DNA of 9,743 nucleotides, taken from the NCBI GenBank assembly GCA_030690515.1, contig JAUYGP010000153.1, positions 1 to 9,743 of the forward strand, given 5' to 3'. The stretch's first letter is position 1. Each line of letters starts with the position of its first letter. The position numbers were made by a program, and so were the translations under genes. The notes below the pieces were generated by a model. The model was not told the origin of the DNA. It made no database searches and saw nothing but the letters and a program-made list of their open reading frames with translations. This stretch comes from Giesbergeria sp. GTDB taxonomy: Bacteria > Pseudomonadota > Gammaproteobacteria > Burkholderiales > Burkholderiaceae_C. Positions 6,380 to 9,743 of this stretch are shown piece after piece.

Positions 6380-6548
6380 TAGGAACGTCCTGCATAACTC
6401 CTCGCGGCGTGTGATAGCGCGGCCTCGGGCGGTCTGCGTCGTTGCGTTTCACAAGCAATAGCTACGGCTATTGCCTGTGAAACACGCCTAGCATCCCATT
6501 CCGACCCGCACTACACCCACTCGCGTCGAGTTTTGCAGGACGTCCTTA
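6380..6548. repeat. About 169-bp palindromic, MITE-like element (copy 2)
   Basis: The outer arms mirror each other: AGGAACGTCCTGCATAACTC (6381-6400) against AAGGACGTCCTGCAAAACTC (complement of 6528-6547). Over 26 bp, 21 positions agree. The centre is a long hairpin: GTTTCACA (6446-6453) and GCAATAGC (6455-6462), loop TACG, GCTATTGC (6467-6474) and TGTGAAAC (6476-6483), with a single mismatch in the stem. The border dinucleotide is TA on both sides (6380-6381 and 6547-6548), as would be left by a TA-targeting transposase. That is only a hint. It has no convincing ORF. It lies between two co-directional minus-strand genes, 9 bp after the SDR stop and 26 bp before the isomerase start. It is related to 3241-3401 in layout and in conserved blocks. 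Confidence 0.75.
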
Positions 6549-6557
6549 GGAGTCGCA

Positions 6558-7304
6558 TTACCAGCGCTCGATCCAGGGACGCAGGTCCAGTTCATGTGTC
6601 CAGGCGTCGCGCGGCTGGGTGTGCAGGTGCCAGTAGTTGTCGGCGATATGGTCCGGGTTGAGGATGCCGTCCTGGTCTTTCAGCGCATAGCGCTCTGGCG
6701 CGTTCTCGCGGATGAAGTCGGTGTCAATCGCACCATCGACAACCACGTGGGCGACATGAATATTCATCGGCCCCAGTTCACGCGCCATGCTTTGTGCCAG
6801 CGCACGCAGCGCGTGTTTGGCCCCGGCAAACGCCGCAAACTGGGATGAACCCCGCAACCCGGCCGTGGCCCCGGTAAAAAGAATCGTGCCGTGCCCGCGC
6901 TGGACCATGCGCCGCGCCACCTCGCGCCCGACCAGAAAGGCGCTGAAGCAGGCCATCTCCCAGATCTTGAAATACTTGCGCGCCGTTTCATCCAGGATGC
7001 TGCAGGGCACATTGGCGCCGATGTTGAACACCACCACTTCGATGGGGGCGATGTCGCGCTCGATGTCATCCACTAACTTCACCACCTCGTCCTCCTTGCG
7101 CGCATCCGAGGCAAATCCATGCGCGCGCCCGCCGCTGCGGGTGATTTCCTCGACCAGGGGGGTGAGTTTGTCAGCCGTGCGGCGGGTGACGCAGGCGATC
7201 AGCCCCTCTTTGGCGAAGCGCTTGGCGATGGCGCCGCCTGTAGCATCGCCCGCCCCAACGATCAGTGCTGCGCGGTCTTTTCGGGCGTTCAAATGTGTTG
7301 GCAT
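6558..7304 (-). CDS. Classical-type SDR oxidoreductase homologue lacking the catalytic Tyr
   Basis: A 248-residue Rossmann-fold protein of normal classical-SDR length. The glycine-rich segment is VGAGDATGGAIA (16-27), a departure from TGxxxGxG. The NNAG position reads NIGAN (94-98). Aligning by eye to FabG-type enzymes, the catalytic Ser position is Ala146 (FTGATAG) and the Tyr of YxxxK is Phe159 (F-A-G-A-K163), with the Lys kept. This agrees with what I recall of an SDR subgroup (SDR_c10) that has Phe in place of Tyr, so it is not a fresh inactivation. Its activity is unknown. The ATG at 7304 is chosen. The longer frame to 7397 runs through the operator and into the divergent gene's start. 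The promoter region contains two palindromic operator-like sites, so repression by the neighbouring TetR protein is likely. The isomerase gene downstream may share its transcript. Confidence 0.88.
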   Translation of the reverse strand: MPTHLNARKDRAALIVGAGDATGGAIAKRFAKEGLIACVTRRTADKLTPLVEEITRSGGRAHGFASDARKEDEVVKLVDDIERDIAPIEVVVFNIGANVPCSILDETARKYFKIWEMACFSAFLVGREVARRMVQRGHGTILFTGATAGLRGSSQFAAFAGAKHALRALAQSMARELGPMNIHVAHVVVDGAIDTDFIRENAPERYALKDQDGILNPDHIADNYWHLHTQPRDAWTHELDLRPWIERW

Positions 7305-7315
7305 AGCATGTTCCG

Positions 7316-7358
7316 TTGTTAAATAACGATCGTTATCGTAACGACCGTTATGTAACAA
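7316..7358. promoter_or_regulatory. Double palindromic operator between the SDR and tetR-family genes
   Basis: ATAACGATCGTTAT (7323-7336) is a perfect 14-bp palindrome. TAACGACCGTTA (7339-7350) is the same site with one asymmetric pair, and the centres are 15 bp apart. TTGTTA (7316-7321) and TAACAA (7353-7358) flank them symmetrically, so the whole 43 bp is an imperfect dyad centred at 7337. It is the only AT-rich, highly symmetric block in the 91-bp divergent gap. It starts 12 bp from the SDR start and ends 37 bp from the regulator start. Such tandem sites fit cooperative binding of two TetR dimers that represses both promoters. Binding by this TetR is inferred from adjacency. Confidence 0.75.
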
Positions 7359-7395
7359 TGCAAGCTCTTTCAAGATCACTTCAACAGACAAAACC

Positions 7396-7992
7396 ATGCG
7401 CTATGCACCTGAGCACAAGGAAGGTACGCGGGCACGCCTGGTCAAAGCCACGGGGGCGCTAGCCAAGCGCCAAGGCTTTTCAGGCACCGGCATTGACGGC
7501 CTGATGGCGGCGGCGGGGCTAACCTCGGGCGCGTTTTACGCCCACTTTCGCTCCAAGAACGAGTTGCTCGAAGCCATCGTCGACAACGAGCTACAGCGCT
7601 CGGTGGCGCTGTTTGCGCAGCAGTCGCCCGCAACAGCGATGAAGGTCATTGAAGGCTACCTGAGCCCCGCCCATGTGGCACACCCTGAATCGGGCTGCGC
7701 CGTGCCCGCCCTGGCGCCCGAAATCGCCCGGGCCGACGCTGCGACACAGCAGGCCTTTGAGCGCGGCGTGCTGGCCCTCAAGGAGCAGTTCCGCACACTG
7801 ACGGGCGACGACGCCCGGGCCTGGTCCCTCATGGCCCAGTTGGTCGGAGCCGTGATGCTGGCGCGGGGACTACCGTCGGAGTCCACGCAACAGGCGCTGC
7901 TCGATGGTGTGCTCCAGCAGGTTCGGCGGCTTGTGGACGATGCGCCGGACGAGGCGGATTGCGCCGAAAATACGGAGCAAAACCGACTCTAG
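7396..7992 (+). CDS. TetR/AcrR-family transcriptional regulator
   Basis: A 198-residue DNA-binding repressor. The N-terminal HTH domain is typical: TRARLVKATGALAKRQGFSG (11-30), then GIDGLMAAAGLTSGAFYAHF (about 32-51) and SKNELLEAIV. The C-terminal ligand domain carries the segment GCAVPALAPEIAR seen in many TetR proteins that respond to small organic molecules. The ATG at 7396 follows no clear Shine-Dalgarno but starts the conserved basic N-terminus. It is divergent from the SDR gene, with a double operator in the 91-bp gap, the classic layout for autoregulation plus control of the neighbour. The last four codons (QNRL) and the TAG lie in a dispersed intergenic repeat, so the C-terminal tail may have been replaced or extended by repeat insertion. 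The ligand is unknown. Confidence 0.92.
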   Translation: MRYAPEHKEGTRARLVKATGALAKRQGFSGTGIDGLMAAAGLTSGAFYAHFRSKNELLEAIVDNELQRSVALFAQQSPATAMKVIEGYLSPAHVAHPESGCAVPALAPEIARADAATQQAFERGVLALKEQFRTLTGDDARAWSLMAQLVGAVMLARGLPSESTQQALLDGVLQQVRRLVDDAPDEADCAENTEQNRL

Positions 7993-8034
7993 CGCCTACC
8001 CAACAAGCGCAGATAGCTATTATTTAAGTAGCAC
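7978..8034. repeat. Dispersed Comamonadaceae intergenic repeat joining tetR and folK ends
   Basis: Read on the minus strand, this contains GCTACTTAAATAATAGCTAT, then CTGCGCTTGTTGGGTAGGCGC, then TAGAGTCGGTTTTG. From memory it resembles a very common repeat in Acidovorax, Polaromonas and relatives (GCTACTaaAatAATAGCT..., GCGCTTgatgggcaAGCGC, TAGAGGCCGTTTTT). The GCGC arms form a short stem followed, in folK direction, by a T-run, so it may act as a terminator for folK. It encodes the last four residues and stop of the tetR gene and the last two residues and stop of folK. The tail end also matches the first bases of the window. Edges are approximate. Confidence 0.65.
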
Positions 8035-8533
8035 TCAACCAGGCCGGACCATCGTGCAAGGCGATAGTCTGGCCAGACACAGCCTGCAATGCTTCAGGCG
8101 ACACCTGTTCGGGGGCCAGTTCAGCGAGCGGCAGCAGCACAAAGGCGCGCTCATGCATGCGCGGGTGCGGCACGGTGAGCTGCGAGGTGGCGATGCACTG
8201 GTTGCCGTAGAGCAGAAGGTCGAGGTCCAGCGTGCGTGGCGCATTGCGGTAAGGGCGTTCGCGCCCGGCGGCCTGTTCGATGGCCTGCAATGCTGCCAGT
8301 AGCGCGTGTGCGTCCAGTGTTGTGGCGATCTCAGCCACGGCGTTGAGGTAGTCGGGCCCGCCCGCGTCCACCGGAGCGCTGCGGTACAGCGACGAGGTGC
8401 GCAGCACGCAGGTGCCCGGCAGTGCGGCCAGGGCCTGCACGGCTTGGCGCAATGCGGCAGTACGCTCGCCCAGGTTGGCGCCCAGGCCGATCCAGGCATG
8501 GGTGGCGCCTGTGGTCGGTGCAGAAGTCTTCAT
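8024..8533 (-). CDS. folK: 2-amino-4-hydroxy-6-hydroxymethyldihydropteridine pyrophosphokinase (HPPK)
   Basis: A 169-residue cytosolic enzyme of folate synthesis. It transfers pyrophosphate from ATP to 6-hydroxymethyl-7,8-dihydropterin, giving the substrate of dihydropteroate synthase. Features of the family are all present: WIGLGANLGER near the N-terminus (14-24), SLYRSAPV (48-55), DYLNAVAEI (61-69), and the signature RNAPRTLDLDLLLYG (96-110), whose Asp103 and Asp105 bind the two Mg ions. PHPRMHERAFVLLPLAELAP follows. The length is usual for HPPK. The ATG at 8533 is 25 bp from the pcnB stop, so the two are probably one transcript. The pcnB-folK order is also found in E. coli. Only a weak GGGCGG precedes the start, and a GTG five codons upstream is possible. 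The final Ala-Thr and TAA come from the intergenic repeat. The gene converges on tetR. Confidence 0.96.
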   Translation of the reverse strand: MKTSAPTTGATHAWIGLGANLGERTAALRQAVQALAALPGTCVLRTSSLYRSAPVDAGGPDYLNAVAEIATTLDAHALLAALQAIEQAAGRERPYRNAPRTLDLDLLLYGNQCIATSQLTVPHPRMHERAFVLLPLAELAPEQVSPEALQAVSGQTIALHDGPAWLSAT

Positions 8534-8558
8534 GCCGCCCAGGGGCACGCTGTACCGG

Positions 8559-9743
8559 TTATTCAGCCGCTGCAGGTGCGCTGCCGCCTTCGGCGCCTCC
8601 GCCACCGGGCTTGCGGCGGCGACGACGGCGTTTTTTGGGGGCACTGCCTTCGGCCAGGTTTTCGCCACCAGGAGGGGCATCAAAGCCGCCTTCGGGTGTG
8701 ATGTCGCGTGGGTCGCGTGTGTCGGCCGGTGCGGCGCGGGGCACGCGGCGCACCACAGGCTGGGCGCTGCGCGAACGCGATTTTTGCTCTTCGCGCACCT
8801 GCTCCATGAGGTCGTAGCGCTCGTCTTCATCGGCGGTGCTGAATTTTTGCCACCAATCGGCCAGTGCCTCGTCCACTTCGCCCACATCGGCGCGCAGGCG
8901 CATGAAGTCAAACCCGGCGCGGAAACGCAGCTGCGCCACCATGCTTTCGGGCACACGGCCCGCACGCTTCTCAAAACGCGGCTGCATGACCCATATTTCG
9001 CGCATATCGGCGGCCAGCTTGCCCCGGCCCGAAACGTCGCCGATGCGCTGGTTGAACACGTCGTCGATGGCGTCCTGCAGCGCCGGGAAGGAGTGCTCGC
9101 GGCGGTTCATGCGCTCGGCCCAGCCGTTGCGCACGTCTTCCCACAGCACGCAGGCCAGCAGAAAGCTGGGCGCCACGGGCTTGCCCTCGCCTACGCGGCG
9201 GTCGGTATCGGTGAGGGCTGCGCGCACAAAAGCGGTGTCGGCGCGCTGCACCACGACGTCGAGCAGCGGGTAGATGCCGCTGGCCATACCGAGCTCCTTG
9301 AGTTGCTCGATGGTGGCGATGGCGTGGCCCGTTTGCAGGAGCTTGAGCATCTCGTCGAACATGCGGCTTTGTGGCACATCGGCCAGCAGCTGCTGCGACT
9401 GCACCAGGGGCGCAGCGGTCTTGGGTTCGAGCGTGAAGCCCAGGCTGCTGAGCTTGGCCACAAAGCGCACGGCGCGGATGATGCGCACCGGGTCTTCGCG
9501 GTAGCGCGTGGCGGGGTCGCCAATCATGCGTAGCAGCTTTTTCTTCGCGTCCTGGATGCCCTTGTGGTAGTCCACCACAATCTGGCGCTCCGGGTCGTAG
9601 TACATGGCGTTCAAGGTGAAGTCGCGCCGCGTGGCGTCTTCGTCCTGCGGACCCCAGACGTTGTCGCGCAGTACCCGGCCCGAGGCATCCACGGCGTGCT
9701 GCATGCTGGCGAGCTGCTGCTTGCTGGTCTTCTCGTTGCCGGT
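8559..9743 (-). CDS. pcnB: Poly(A) polymerase I, 5' end cut by window edge
   Basis: The C-terminal 394 residues of poly(A) polymerase I, which adds 3' poly(A) tails that mark RNAs for decay. The frame stays open to the last base of the window, so the start and the nucleotidyltransferase Asp pair lie outside. The visible part has the class II nucleotidyltransferase signature EDATRRDFTLNAMYY (about 35-49), then GDPATRYREDPVRIIRAVRF and RMFDEMLKLL. These match the PcnB pattern closely (E. coli: RRDFTINSLYY, TRYREDPVRMLRAVRF, RLFEESLKLL) and favour PcnB over CCA-adding enzyme. The C-terminus ends in a very basic KKRRRRRRK cluster (encoded at about 8610-8636) followed by Gly/Ala, a likely RNA-binding tail. 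It sits 25 bp upstream of folK on the same strand. Confidence 0.95.
   Translation of the reverse strand, partial: TGNEKTSKQQLASMQHAVDASGRVLRDNVWGPQDEDATRRDFTLNAMYYDPERQIVVDYHKGIQDAKKKLLRMIGDPATRYREDPVRIIRAVRFVAKLSSLGFTLEPKTAAPLVQSQQLLADVPQSRMFDEMLKLLQTGHAIATIEQLKELGMASGIYPLLDVVVQRADTAFVRAALTDTDRRVGEGKPVAPSFLLACVLWEDVRNGWAERMNRREHSFPALQDAIDDVFNQRIGDVSGRGKLAADMREIWVMQPRFEKRAGRVPESMVAQLRFRAGFDFMRLRADVGEVDEALADWWQKFSTADEDERYDLMEQVREEQKSRSRSAQPVVRRVPRAAPADTRDPRDITPEGGFDAPPGGENLAEGSAPKKRRRRRRKPGGGGAEGGSAPAAAE

Noticed and set aside
3241..6548. CRISPR array or integron attC sites
   Set aside because: There are only two diverged palindromic copies with genes between them, no regular spacers, no cas genes or integrase, and no attC core-site consensus seen.
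8534..8974. N-terminal extension of the folK frame into pcnB
   Set aside because: HPPK homology starts after the ATG at 8533; the upstream part is a shadow frame of pcnB.
8397..9533. 378-residue plus-strand frame opposite pcnB and folK
   Set aside because: It overlaps conserved pcnB and folK codons in antisense and has no domain-like pattern.

Overview
The window is GC-rich, densely coded and chromosomal in character. The conserved genes (a PcnB-FolK pair, a DUF4124 protein, a YeeZ-like atypical SDR, a CDP-glucoseen-reductase-like flavoprotein) and the recognisable intergenic repeats suggest a betaproteobacterium of the Comamonadaceae (Acidovorax-like). This placement rests on recognition of gene types and repeats, not on a database search.

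Layout: 1-24 is the clipped end of a dispersed repeat. 37-1764 (-) is an acyl-CoA synthetase. 1990-2541 (+) is a lipoprotein with an Arg/Asp/Glu repeat, and 2559-3242 (+) is a secreted DUF4124 protein 17 bp behind it. 3241-3591 is packed with inverted repeats: a 161-bp palindromic element, a GC-rich hairpin string and a 9-bp inverted repeat. 3592-4548 (-) is an atypical SDR, divergent from the ferredoxin-reductase-type flavoprotein at 4700-5761 (+). That gene converges, with a 1-bp gap, on a 2-hydroxychromene-2-carboxylate-isomerase-like gene at 5763-6353 (-). A second palindromic element (6380-6548) separates the isomerase from a co-directional SDR (6558-7304, -) that lacks the usual catalytic Tyr. 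A double operator (7316-7358) separates the SDR from a divergent TetR regulator (7396-7992, +). A repeat copy joins the ends of tetR and folK (8024-8533, -). pcnB (8559 to the right edge, -) lies upstream of folK and is cut by the window.

Working together: TetR probably controls itself and the SDR, and perhaps the isomerase behind the SDR. pcnB-folK is a conserved pair. The lipoprotein and DUF4124 protein look like a two-gene envelope unit of unknown role. The rest are housekeeping or catabolic genes without an obvious shared pathway.

The most interesting content is non-coding. Two diverged copies of what looks like one palindromic mobile-element family share a layout of terminal inverted repeats, a GATAGC/AATAGC-type central hairpin and spaced conserved blocks. 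One overlaps a stop codon and the other appears to have split an operon. I found no CRISPR array, toxin-antitoxin pair, defence system, transposase or RNA gene.
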